DNA from: Apium graveolens
Taxonomy: Eukaryota; Streptophyta; Magnoliopsida; Apiales; Apiaceae
Assembly: GCF_009905375.1 (NCBI RefSeq)
Contig: NC_133653.1
Coordinates: 55,308,665-55,372,664 of the forward strand
Direction: 5' to 3'
DNA length: 64,000 bases
Of this stretch, positions 34,255-45,720 are shown piece after piece. The translations under genes were made by a program, and so were the position numbers. Every line of letters starts with the position of its first letter. Position 1 is the stretch's first letter. The notes under the pieces are model-generated. The model made no database searches. It was not told the DNA's origin and saw nothing but the letters and a program-made list of their open reading frames with translations.

Positions 34255-37200
34255 TGTAACACCCCCAAATCCGGAGTCGGGGATCCAAGTTGTCACGAGT
34301 TCCATTTCCCTTATCAATACTTAATCTTAACAGTCAACCAACTACTACGTACTGCGACCCCACAATATACACACACACACCACAAGTTATAGTCTCAGAG
34401 ATGAATACCAAAAATAACACAAGTCATTTTATTCTACAATTATAAACCATTTCACCTTAAAAAGGGTTTCTGAATAATTTACATATTCTTTGCCATTATT
34501 ACAATTCATAAATATACATAAGTCTGGTACATCGAAAGTTGAAAGCCTAGCCTATTGGTAGATCCTACCTCAGCTACACGGCATCAACGCCTACAGGAAA
34601 CTGCGGAACGTTTCCTATCTGCTCGCGAATTGGGAGCTTGATCCTGTTCATATTGTCTATCTGTTGTTATGTGATGAAAGAAGAAAGCAAGGGTGAGCAA
34701 CAAGCCCATCGAAATAATATGTATAATAATTAACAATATATGTGCATTCTCATAGTACTCATAAAAGTCTTGGTCAAGAAGAAATGAACCAAGTTTGATA
34801 TCTTAACGCGACCAAGTCGCAAAATATTCAGTATATATGTATATATATACTTTTCAAAATCTTGGAAGTCCTCTTCCATGCATAATATACACAGAGTTCC
34901 AGTTTATAACTGTATAAAAATATCGTTGCAAGGTGATCTCATATATCTAACCTTGTCTCAACATTTTTGTGAAAATCTTTGTCATGCATAAGATAATCAT
35001 TAACCAGATATAAGTTGAAAAAATGAAGTTACAAGATACTCCAATATACTTATATCTTTTCCGAATACTACTTGAACTACCACCGTTCAAGTTATAATTA
35101 GTTTCAAAAGTTCATCACATAGATGAGACTACAAGACAAGATTTGAATAAAATCAATCTTTGAATATCATTATAAATAATGAAGTTACGTGATACTTCAT
35201 TAAGTCCCGATATATATATACGCCTATATATATACATTTCATGCACTCCTTGAAAACCTCTGTTATGAAAATTATAAACAGAGTTGCAATATCCAATGAA
35301 TTTGGAAAGGAGAAAACCTTGGCATAAACCTGATATCTTGCTGATCAGGCAAAGATACCAATAAGTAACCTTTTCTACTAGTAGATGGACGAATTCCCCA
35401 CTGGTCATCACCCTGGCCGCAATAGGACCTTATGCTGGACTTCCACTCAGCCACTTACGCATTTGATGGACTCCCACTGAGCCACTTACACTTTCATGGA
35501 CACCCATTGAGCCCATGTTGCTTATGCCGACTCAATAGATGGACTTACTTCCCGAACGTTGGGTAAGTAATCAATTCATTTGTCAAAACAACAACCTCGT
35601 TGTGAATATAAAATACACCACAGAGCTGGATCCCTCATGTTTTGAGCGAGTATTTAAATCCCCTTTGAAAGGAAGATCTAAAATATAAAAATGAATTTTG
35701 GGATCTGCTCTAACTTTTAAAATCATTTTGAAGACTCGAAAACACTTTTAAGAATGTTTGGAGTAATGTTGATTTAATAAAATAAATCAGTCCCAATATA
35801 TTAGAAAATATCTGAATATTATTATTTAAATAATATTCCCATAAGGATAATCTCTACATAAATAATTTGAAGTAGAAGTTTTAAAACTCATACTTGAAAT
35901 GAATATTAAATAACCAAAGATATACTTATACGAAAGTACTATCTTTATTTGAATAATCGAAAATAAGTTTGATTATCGAAACATTATTCTTTAATAAAAT
36001 AAAGAATAAGATTTGGTAAATAAGCGGAGTCATAAGTCTTCAAATGAATATTCAAAAATAATATTCATTAAATAAAATAACGGAGTCATAAATCCTCGAA
36101 TGAATATTCAAAATAATATTCATTAAATAAATAAAATAAAGTTATCGAATAAACCTTATTCGATTAATAGTTTTGAAAACTATATTAATATATATATATA
36201 TATAAATAAATATATATATATTATACTCGGGAACATCGACTCCCGGTTTAGAAAAATGTTCACCTTTGGGTCCCCTATACTAAGGGTATACGCAACTACT
36301 GCTTATCTCTAGCATAGGTATTATGCAACTATAAGCATTGAAATCAACAGATAGATAACCAGATTACGAAACAGACATGCATATATATACCATATCAACA
36401 TGCTTCAATATATCGCAAAATTTGCTAATTAACCAACATGCATCTATCACAAGATAATGCATATACATATATACATCACAACAACAGTATAACGGGTAGA
36501 AAACTTGCCTGAGCGACTAGGGGTGGTAAAAGTCCTGGGATGAGTCTGGTAACCTATAAACCACATATAAGTTGGAATTAAACCATAGTCGCTTATGAAT
36601 CTATACTTTAACCAATTAGACTCAAATGCTCGCTTTGCGCTCAATGATTCTCTTAAGTCGCTCGAGTACCCTCGGCTCCACCATTTTTAATAAATTAACC
36701 ATTAAGAGTTTTAAGGCGATTCTTTCGCGAGAACCTTACCAACTGCCTAATACACTTTACATAATTGTTTCATACCCCAATTAGTCATTTAAGGTCCTTA
36801 ACCAAGGTTTCAAAGTAAGGCGAGGGGTAATGGTTCGGTCGCGAAGCGCCGTTACTTAAAACGGTCGTTTCTCCTAAACCGTACATCGGATTCAAACGAA
36901 CCACATATCAAAATGAAGCTCGTAACATGAACTATCTAATCATGGCAATGGTCAAAACCTAACAGTGAGTTCACGGGTCCTGATGTTAAGAACAAAAACA
37001 GTCTAAAGTAAATCGGGTATTACGACGGCTATGTTTACGCGATTACCAAATTTTATACTACTCCAATTCAATCCACAATCAACCCACAATAATTGTTACA
37101 ACCAAAATTCATCCATATAATACTACAACAGCCCCAAAATCTCAAGGTTTCCACTTTATACTACTTCACAATCATGAACTAAAAGCTTACTTAAGTTCAT

Positions 37201-38268
37201 TAACTAATTACCAAGATTTACCATTCCAAAAACATCACAAAACCAACCAATCTCTAAATACACAACAACCATGCCTCTCATGAACCATAACAAAAAAAAA
37301 CCAAACCTAATGCTCAAAGTAAAGTTAGGGTTTGGAGGGGTTATACCTTCCTTGGAGTGATTAGAATAGCTAGGAAGCCTTAAGAAGCCTTGAGAAGCCT
37401 TGAGATAGCTTAGGAATGCTTGGATCTTAAAGGAAATCAAAGAAAATAAAGTTAGTAATCTTGAAAACACTATTCATCATCTTCTTCCTTGATTTATTGG
37501 AAGAGATTCATGAAGAAATAGAAGCTTAAACTCCTAGGATATGCTTATCTAATCATAAGGGACCTTGGGTAATTACCTTGCAAATTAACAAAGCTAGAAA
37601 CTTGAATTTTGGAATTTTTCTCCTTGAAAAAATGAAAAAGCCGTGAGCTATGTGTTCTTGGGAGAGTATTTGCTTTGTTGAATGTTTTTCTGGTGGAAAA
37701 TGAAGTGAATGGGATATTTGGATGATTTGTTGGTTGTTTAAAGTGAGTGGAGTATGACTAAGCATGACATCATCTTGGTGACTTCATCTCTTGCCACTTG
37801 TCATCACTTGTTGGTGGAAGCATCTTCTTATGCTAATCCTTGCTTAATTGTTTGGTTAATGACCGCTTATCTGTTATACGGTTCGCTTAATTTTCGTTCT
37901 CGTTTATCATTTGAGGGATCATACCCGGGATCTTATTACTTGGGTTCCCCTAAACCTTTCTCAATATATTATATTTCTTATATGATCCTCTCTTATAATC
38001 CTTGAATTTAAATTCTTTTTATCCTGTTACCTTATACTCAATTCTTTCGGTATCTGGTGGATTTTCGGGAAAAATCAAAGTGTTCGAATTTGGATTCTGA
38101 CGATCTTTACATACACTTATATACCATATAGAGTACTAATAAGATCTCAGAATAACAATAAAAGAACCTCTACAAAGTGTGGTATGAAAAGTTTTCTTAT
38201 TCAGCATAATCAGCAAAATCACTATTCATAAGGGTTTCAAAAAAATTCCAAAAATTGGGGTTATTACA
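34255..38268 (-). mobile_element. Element B 5' LTR
   Basis: The LTR is 4014 bp, from TGTAACACCCCC to GGTTATTACA, and is undamaged. It serves as reference for the split 3' LTR. Repeated open frames within it (for example plus 37754-38005, also at 18375-18626) reflect LTR duplication only. Confidence 0.95.
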
Positions 38269-38273
38269 CTGAA

Positions 38274-39663
38274 TTTGGGGGCTCGAGACCTTTCCACACC
38301 TCAATGTGATTGCGTTCACCTGTTCTTTGACTTCCCTCTTTCCTGGATTGGCTTCTGTATCATTAGGGAGTGTGCCAGGTTGTCGATTCAACACAATATT
38401 GATAATCTGCCCAATTTGATTCTCCAGAGTCTTGATAGAATCAGCCTAGCTTTTGCATATAAGAGCCTAGTTTTTGCACATAAGCCTCAACTCCTCCAAT
38501 TCAGATTTTTCATTAGCAGTTTGACCGACACTTCCATGCGGGTAGTGTTGAAGTTGGAGTTGTTGTATTGGTGCATACTGTTGCTGAAAACCAGGAGGAT
38601 TGAATTGATTGGATCCAAACTGCTGATAAGGCTGTTGTATCGCAATCTGATTGTTGCTCTAGCTGAAGTTAGGATGATTCCAGCTGTTAAGATGATATCT
38701 ATTTGGAACTAGTTGCTGTGATCTCTGAAAGTTGCTCATAAACTGAGCTGATTCACTAGATATAGCACATTGCTCCATCGCATGCGAAACTGTACAAAGC
38801 TCACAAACACTCATCCTCTAATGAACTCCATAGTTAGCCAGCGAATCGATCTTCATAGACAATGCCTTTAGTTGAGCAGTGATAGTCGTAGCTGTATCCA
38901 CTTCAAGAATTCCTGATACCCTGCTCTATGGCAATCTCTGGGTTGGATACTGATATTCATTAGCAGACATCAGTTCAATTAGATCATAAGCTTCATCATA
39001 GCTCTTAGCCTATAAGGCTCCACCTGATGCTGCATCGAGGATGGGTCTGGACTGTGCTCCCAAACCATTATAAAAACAATTGATGAGCGTCCAATCAGGC
39101 ATTCCATGATGAGGACACTTCCTAAGCATCTCCTTGTAGCGCTCCCAAGCTTCATATAAAGATTCTCCTGATTGCTGTACAAATTGAGTAAGAGCGTTCC
39201 TGATTGCAGCTATCTTTGCCATATGGAAGAATTTAGTGAGAAACTTTTGAGCAAGATCTTTCCAAGTAGTAATCGAACCAGCTGGTAGAGAGTGTAACCA
39301 GCTCTTAGCCTTGTCCCTCAGAGAGAATGGGAATAGTCTCAGCTTCACAACATCTTCAGAAACACCGATGAACTTGAAGGTGTCGCAGATTTTAATGAAA
39401 TCCCTAATGTGTATATTGGGATCTTCCATTGGAAAACCCCCAAACTAGATTAAATTATGCACCCATTGAATCGTGTTAAACTTGATTTCAAAAGTATTAG
39501 CCGAGATGGCTGGTCTGATAATGCTAGACTGAATGTCATTGATCTTCGGTTGAGAATAATTCATCAAAGCCTTCGGATTCGCTTCTAGTTCTCCCATTGC
39601 AACAAAATCTTCTTCTTCAACTTTTTTCTCAACAAATACACGAGATTTAGAACGCGTTCGCAT
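38274..39663 (-). pseudogene. Athila gag (remnant)
   Basis: On the minus strand from 39663: MRTRSKSRVFVEKKVEEEDF starts gag. An open frame of 139 codons (39010-39429) follows, carrying the capsid block DFIKICDTFKFIGVSEDV, then AKSWLHSLPAGSITTW. A CELCTVSHAMEQC zinc-knuckle-like stretch lies near 38800, and RQPGTLPNDTEANP near 38390, a segment typical of Athila gag. Several stops break the frame. The gag continues at 14884 beyond the Tekay insertion. Confidence 0.85.
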
Positions 39664-39806
39664 ACACGCTCTCTAGAGTACCTGAAACAAAACAAGTACC
39701 CGTGTAAGTAAAATATCTGAGTCACTGAACTTTAACGATCACGGATGACAATTACATAAACTAAATAATTAACAACACCGAGTGCCCGGTAGCGGCACAA
39801 AAAACT
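39664..39806 (-). other. Athila leader with primer-binding site
   Basis: The PBS-like site at 39783-39800 resembles the reverse complement of the tRNA-Asp-type site used by Athila elements, with several mismatches. The LTR starts at 39807 (TGTTAGAACG). No coding sequence is evident between it and gag. Confidence 0.6.
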
Positions 39807-40590
39807 TGTTAGAACGTTAACACACGCTAATAATACACGCAAGTATACGTGTTCGCAAGTAGTAAAAGATTTAGATCAAATTTGTTCCCACAAAGACTTT
39901 TTGGTTAATTTAAGAATATGCACCTATGCAACAATGATATGGTTATTATCCAATGCTAAGACAAATAACAAGTTGAGATTGTTTATAACTAAGAATTAAA
40001 CTAACAATTATAACTAAGAGAACAAGAATGGTTGAATTAATATATATGACAAATATGGGATCATAACTTCATTAAATACTTCATTTAATAGCCTTTTTAT
40101 TCTTAACCTTAGCATGTAATGGTGATGACACTAATTAGATAATACGAAACTAGTAAACGCCAACTTTCATTGTACAAATACCCTACTACTAAGCATCCAT
40201 AAAGAGATAGAAGTTGAATATACATCAATTATGTTTAGTACTTTATATGTCTATAAGAATTGAAAACATTACGGTTTAATGCGCAAGTTATCTATCGTGA
40301 TTAAATAGGGCAAGTAAGATGGTTAAAATTATCTATGAATCATGCATAACAATAACACATGAACCTATGCTAGCATGACAAGTTCTAAACCTCTATATTC
40401 ACTGTCATTTCAATAGAGATTAACACGATGTCTTATATGTTAGCAACGCACATAAGACGAATAAGCACAACCAATACTAGGTTATCATACAATCACCACA
40501 CAATAAGGCATCGAAACAATTTAACTAAATAAATCCATAAATAAATCTGCTAGAACCCCACGATAATGATTAGTTCATAATCGAACTCAT
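39807..40590 (-). mobile_element. Athila 5' LTR, inner part
   Basis: This is the R/U5 side of the LTR, from next to the primer site to element F's target duplication (CTCAT, 40586-40590). It continues at 54627. The total LTR length is about 1.43 kb after removing F. Confidence 0.75.
40586..40590. repeat. Target-site duplication CTCAT of Tat element F
   Basis: CTCAT precedes TGTTGAAGG at 40591. The partner copy at 54627-54631 follows GGGCATAACA at 54626. Confidence 0.95.
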
Positions 40591-41990
40591 TGTTGAAGGA
40601 GGAATTTGGGAACAACAAAACTTGAGGTTAGTAGCCGGAAACAAGATCTGTGATGGCAGTTCTTCGTCGGAAACGTGAACAGTAACTGATGAATCCGACG
40701 AACAGTATTCGTCAGAAAAGATGAATAGTGTATGGTGGTGATGATTATTGGGGGGTGAGATTGCTTAGGGTTAGTGGTGGATCCTTTGCGCTCTCGCTTC
40801 TGACCCTCCACAATGTGCCTACGTACCCCTATTTATAGGGGATCAAGCCCACGTAGTTCTTGGGGAACAAGAAACCTAATGGGCTTAGATTTCTTATCCC
40901 GAGGCCCAATGGGAAACCCACTGGAAACCGTCTTCTACTGGCTTTAGGAATATCCACCGATGAGGCCCAACCACAAAGGCCCAAGGCTCGTCCACGGCTT
41001 CGAGACTTCACGGATGAGGCATCTCCCTGGCCAAGGATAACCCTCCGCTACCAGCTATTTCTCTAGTCCGTGGATGCAGGTATAGCTATGGTTCACCCCA
41101 AATGTTGGACGCATCCTTGTCCCCCGATAAGGAGCCCCTACCAGATTACAGGACAAGTGATTCCAAGCTTTTGGGTGCAAAGTGCAGGATACTCCAAAGT
41201 CTCCCAGGAGGACACCCGTTGACTATAGAGACAGAGCTCCCAAAGCACACACCAGATTTCACCCCACATCCCCAATGAGGACACCCATTGACTACAGGAG
41301 GAGGCCTTCAGTCCAGGCATACCCCTGGAGGTCTCTGACCACGAACACCGCTTTTCCTGTAGATATGCTACATGAAGGAGTTCTTCAATAGAGTACCTGC
41401 ATCAAATAGGTTAGTAATAACATTCTCCATCTTCCTTGAGTCTTCCAGAGAACCCATCCAAGCAGCACATAAAAGTTGCATTTATATGTCAAGCAGAAGT
41501 TGAGGGCGCACCCTGACATCTCTGCATGTTGGCGCCGCCCTGTGTCACCAGCCTTTGGTCTCTTCTTATATCATTCTACATCATAGGGCACACCCTAAAC
41601 TATTCATCTTTAGGGCTCGCTCCAATTCTGTCCAAGCCAACGAGCAAGTCTATTAAAGCAATCTTGTCCAAACAATCCGTCCAAGGAGCCTTCCTTGCCC
41701 AAGGCGCGCCCTAAGGCTCACTACACTACAGGTTTCAATTAAGAAATTTCTCTCCTCCTTCTCGATAACTGGGCGCGCCTCCTCCACCTGTTTGAGGGCG
41801 CGCCTTTAATACATGATAATCACAACCGTTAATCAGCTACTTAGTCAACGGGGCACAATCTTTGGGCGCGCCTTTTATTTATGGAAAGTCAATCTCATCT
41901 TTTTCCTAGATTTCAGGTGCTTCCCCTTCGATTCTGCTCATTTTTTTATCTTAATCTGAATATTGTTTATACCAATTTTTGGGCATAACA
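40591..41990 (-). mobile_element. Element F 3' LTR
   Basis: It runs TGTTGAAGG to GGGCATAACA. On the minus strand a TATA box (CCTATAAATAGGGG) lies at about 40829-40842, so U3 is 40843-41990. U3 has four exact GGCGCGCC sites (41703, 41772, 41797, 41875). Two decayed sites (41504 and 41584) are intact in the other LTR. Confidence 0.95.
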
Positions 41991-42004
41991 ACTACCCCCC
42001 AAAT
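41991..42004 (-). other. Element F polypurine tract
   Basis: The minus strand reads AATTTGGGGGGTAGT directly before TGTTATGCCC, the LTR start. Confidence 0.85.
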
Positions 42005-42276
42005 TCCATATGTCATTGAAAATGGGATTGGAATTTTTCTTCACCTTTATTAAAATCCGTATAAACAAATCTTCCAATACTTTTTTCAGGGCGCGCCCTG
42101 AATTGGGAATGCCTCCCAATTTTTCCCTTAAAGTTTCAAGGATTTCATAAAAGTCAAATAAGGTGCGCCTCCAATAGGGCGCGTCCTAGAAGTTCAAACG
42201 GTTTTAAAAGCCGTTCCCCTTATTATTAGGGATTCACAATTGATATGATTGATTTGACAGCTGTCATCTTTTTTAC

Positions 42277-42285
42277 TATAAATAT
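42277..42285 (+). promoter_or_regulatory. TATA box of the antisense gene in F
   Basis: TATAAATAT lies in a suitable context. Transcription would begin about 25-35 bases downstream, near 42310, on the strand opposite to F's gag-pol. The pyrimidine-rich sequence that follows resembles a plant 5' leader. This is inferred from sequence only. Confidence 0.6.
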
Positions 42286-42309
42286 CAGTCATAGTCAGTC
42301 ATTTTTTCT

Positions 42310-43155
42310 TTTACTTTTACCTTCCCCCCTTTTTCTTACTTTCTCTCTTTTCTCAAAAGCTCCAAACCCAGCGGTGTTGTTTCCCTCAGAACCAGCCTTC
42401 TCAGTTGCCATCCTCCAAAATCTCTTTGTCAACTTCTTCTCCATTCGAAAAGGTACGACTGGCTTCTTATATTTCTGAATTTCGTTAAGTAAATCACATT
42501 GCATGCCATGTTACCTTTTTATCTTCCACTTCTGTTCTTCATGATTTATATGAAATGATGTATGTATCTGTGTATGTATATTTGTAATTTTAAATTTTGC
42601 CGCTTTAGATCTGAAATTGTTTGGGTCTAACTTTTAAATTTGTGTTTTTGAAAATTTCAATCATTAATTACAATCTGCACCTGACCATTTGTGCCCTTAG
42701 AATCTACCAGCAACTTAGGACGCACCCTATCTTTAGCTTATAACCTGTTCATGACCAGAATAGGGCGCGCCTGTAAAAAAGACTTTTAATGATAGGCTAA
42801 GATTTTTTTGACGGCGCGCCCCTTGTTAGAAGGCTTATTTTGGAAGGGAGCCGATATAGATCATAGAAAGTACTCTTCTCTTACACCCCACACCTATCTA
42901 TCCCATTTTCTTACACTTTTGTATCTCATTCTTTCATATGGGGCGCGCCCTCAACATTTCTTTTGGTTTTCTTGATAGCTGGAAGACGAGGGCGCGTCCT
43001 CTCCTTTTCACCCTTTCAAGAATTTTCTCACCAATTTGGGGATTTATTCGCCCCCAAATACTTACTTCGATCCTCAACCTCCAAACGCCCACCACACTCC
43101 TGAATTTCTGAACCGGGTGGCGCGCCTTCTTCGGGATTCCAAAGAGGGTACCTTG
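42310..43155 (+). other. Predicted leader of antisense gene with 5' UTR intron
   Basis: The leader exon (about 42310-42452) ends at a good donor, GAAAAG|GTACGA. An acceptor TTCTTGATAG ends at 42978, giving a 526-base intron. Neither leader exon (to 42452, and 42979-43155) contains an ATG, so the first ATG of the spliced RNA is the one at 43156. The intron holds three GGCGCGCC sites and the second leader exon one. Confidence 0.5.
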
Positions 43156-44152
43156 ATGGCAGATTCCTCAGATAATTCATCCACGGACAATATTCTTTTA
43201 TCTCGTAGACAAGGCAAGCAGAAGCTGGTCCAAAAGGATAGATCCCCAATCCTAGATAGGATAGAACTGGACGATGATGATTGGTTCGAGAGTTTAAATG
43301 CTGATAGATACAGGGGTATTGAGAGGGGTGTTAATGTAGGCGCAGGACCCTCTAAAGTATTCTACAGGACAGTATCCCCAAGCCCATCTCCTCAACACAA
43401 AGAGGGCGCGCCTACTTCTTCCGCTCCTGAAGGCGCGCCTGAAGCAAGTGCGTCACCTCTACGTGATGAAGAAAATTTCTTTGATGAGGACTCCTTCCAA
43501 TTTTCCACTTCTCCTGAACCTTCTTCAATCCCTTTTCACCACTGGGAAGTTTCTGATAGTGAATTGGATTTTGACTGGGATGAATTTGAACCATGCACTG
43601 AAGCTGTGAAGAAGCATTTTAGGAAGGAGCATGGGAAGCTTTTCTGCATTGGCCTGTCCTTAGCTTGTTCAGATGAGCAACTGGGATGGCTTATGGAATT
43701 TTATGACATGGAGGGCATATGGGTGCGCCCTTTAAGCATGATGCGGCCCCATATCTTTAATTATGGGAGAAACTTTAAAATTCCCCGAATGGTGACCAGC
43801 CCCAAGCTGGTATCTTTGGGTATAGGCGCGCCCTTACATCCCTACCTTAGGGAAGTGATAGAACTGTATGACGTGGCTCCACTCCAACTTTCTCCCAACA
43901 GCTACAAGTTTATCCTGGCTCTGTTCATCCTCTATATGGACCTGGGTTTCCCTCAACCGTCAATGGCAGAAGTTGCTTATTTTTTCAATCTAAGAAAATC
44001 TGACCATGGGTACTACTATTTGGTGGTGGACAAGTAGCACAACAAGAAGGGTTTTTCCTCTGGAAAGCTTAGCCATGAAAAAGGTTGGAAGGAAAACTTC
44101 TTCTACCTGTACGACATTCCCAGAATAAGGATAAGATTTAACAAGTCACCAA

Positions 44153-44233
44153 GTAAGGGCGCGCCCTTTCATTTCTTTCCTTGCGTTATTTCTATGCTCT
44201 TTCTTTCCTTTTCTCATCCTTATACTTTTTCAG
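44153..44233 (+). other. Predicted intron of antisense gene
   Basis: An 81-base T-rich intron with GTAAGG donor and TTTTTCAG acceptor restores the frame from NKSP to RPASKPLKGEP. It contains one GGCGCGCC. Confidence 0.65.
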
Positions 44234-44515
44234 ACAGACCAGCATCAAAACCCCTTAAAGGTGAGCCCAAAAAACGAGTTGAAGCCCTCCTTAGGGTGGC
44301 TACTGACAGGTGGAACTTAAAAACCTTAGTCACTCGAACCAACTTGACGCGAGTAGGAATCCATTCTGACCAAGTAGGAGTGAAGTGCAAATATGTAAAG
44401 TTTAGGAAGGGTGCCCCTGTTTCTCGTGTTATTGACTCAGACAGTGAAGAAGGAGCTGAAGAAGAAGAAGAAGAAGAAACAAAGGACGGCTCCTTACAAG
44501 GCCAAGATGCTTTAG

Positions 44516-44779
44516 GTTCATTCACTATGAAAATCAAAAGGCGCGCCCTTTCACTATTGGCGCGTCCTGCTTCTCTTTTGTTAACTCTTTTCTGTCGTAT
44601 TGGATAAAAACTTCTGTTTATTCAATCTTGCCACGTCTTCAGAGGGCGCGCCCTTTTACTCTAGGCGTAGCATTTTACACATGTTTACCAATGTTGTCTT
44701 TATCAACTGCTTTTATTTAGTGCTACATTCAACATACTTAACTGTCATGCTTAACTAATATATCTTATGTTTTGTGTAG
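44516..44779 (+). other. Predicted second intron of antisense gene
   Basis: Donor TTTAG|GTTCAT and acceptor TTGTGTAG give a 264-base intron that joins the acidic exon in frame to MAPPRIPKSFGARPGD. The donor is weak, so its exact place is less certain than for the first intron. It contains two GGCGCGCC sites. Confidence 0.5.
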
Positions 44780-45720
44780 AAATGGCACCTCCAAGAATCC
44801 CCAAGTCTTTTGGGGCGCGCCCTGGTGACAAGCCTAGGCCCAAGGCAAAGAAGGACGCTCCTGCAGCACAGGCGTCTGTTCCAACTTCTGCCTCCATTCC
44901 TCAAACGGCACCTGCTCAAAAGAGGCCCATCATCGACCTTACAGAAAACCAGGGCGCGCCTAAGAGGCATAGAGCAGAGGACGCGCCCTCTGGCTCTTCT
45001 GTCGCCTTGAATGCTCTCGGCCCCATGGGTTCTCTTTATGTTTCGGATGGGAAAGTGGAGCAGTGGCAGGCCATGGACTTGGGGGATGCTGCTCGTGCTT
45101 CTATAAAGGCGTCTTGCCAACTGTTCATCCATTCTACTCGAGTGGTGGACAAGCTACTGGAAGAGGGGGCGCGCCTAGAGAGGCTTTAAGGCGACAACAA
45201 CATTTTGAGGAACACCCTCAAAGACAAAGACTTTCTGCATGCCAAAGACATTAAAGCTAAGGATTCTGAGATCCCTTTTCTCAAGGATGAGGTGGCCAAT
45301 CTTACTTCCCAGCTAAAGATTGCCAACAAAAAGGCTACCTCTCTCCACACTGAGCTGGGTGCAGCCAACTTGAGGATTGAATATCTGGAGGAGCAACAGA
45401 AACTAGGCTGTCCTGATGAAAAGAGGGAAATATCTGATGAGACATTTGCCAATGGTTTTCACTTTTACAGAGTGGGTTTTGTGGCCAATGACCCTGACTA
45501 CTCCTTTGAGAAGTTTGGGGCGGAGACTGTTGCTGAGATGGTGGAATTCAAAAAAGAACATGCTGCTGAGATTAAGGCAAGGAGGATTGAACTTGGGTTG
45601 GAGGAGGAGGAAAGCGAGGGCGCGCCACAAGAAGAAGCCTCCAAGGGCGAGCCTGAAGTTGATCCTAATGTTCCTCTTCAAACTATCCCTCCAACAGACC
45701 AGTCTCAGGGCGCACCTTGA

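Larger units (their letters stand above)
14885..38268 (-). mobile_element. Element B: Tekay-clade element with rearranged interior
   Basis: The LTRs are 34255-38268 (5', 4014 bp) and 14885-18739 plus 28517-28666 (3', split by element D). The primer site is at 34239-34250 and the polypurine tract at 28667-28679, giving minus orientation. The two LTRs differ at roughly 1% of sites by eye. Reading from the primer site, the interior runs leader/gag start, RT thumb to integrase start, gag core, decayed middle, RNase H end and integrase. A pol block has therefore been placed inside gag. No frame is intact. Confidence 0.9.
43156..45720 (+). pseudogene. Antisense gene of Tat element F (PF04195-like), spliced
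   Basis: This gene lies on the strand opposite to F's gag-pol. Proposed exons are 43156-44152, 44234-44515 and 44780-45720. The first intron has GTAAGG at its donor and TTTTTCAG at its acceptor. The exons sum to 2220 bases, exactly 740 codons. Residues about 130-330 resemble the plant 'putative gypsy type transposon' family (Transposase_28, PF04195), with ALFILYMDLGFPQPSMAEV as the clearest block. An acidic run (EEGAEEEEEEETKDG) follows, and then a probable coiled coil (45205-45400). Two in-frame stops (TAG 44035-44037, TAA 45187-45189) break this copy. The function of this family is unknown. Assignment is from memory of the family, so moderate confidence. Confidence 0.65.

Noticed and set aside
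42245..42478. Plus-strand 77-codon frame ahead of the antisense gene
   Set aside because: The sequence fits better as TATA box plus pyrimidine-rich leader with a splice donor; the frame has no domain and its translation is mostly F, L and S.
44755..45132. Minus-strand frame of 125 codons opposite the antisense gene
   Set aside because: It is a shadow of the plus-strand exon, with high arginine content caused by the GC-rich motif read on the other strand.
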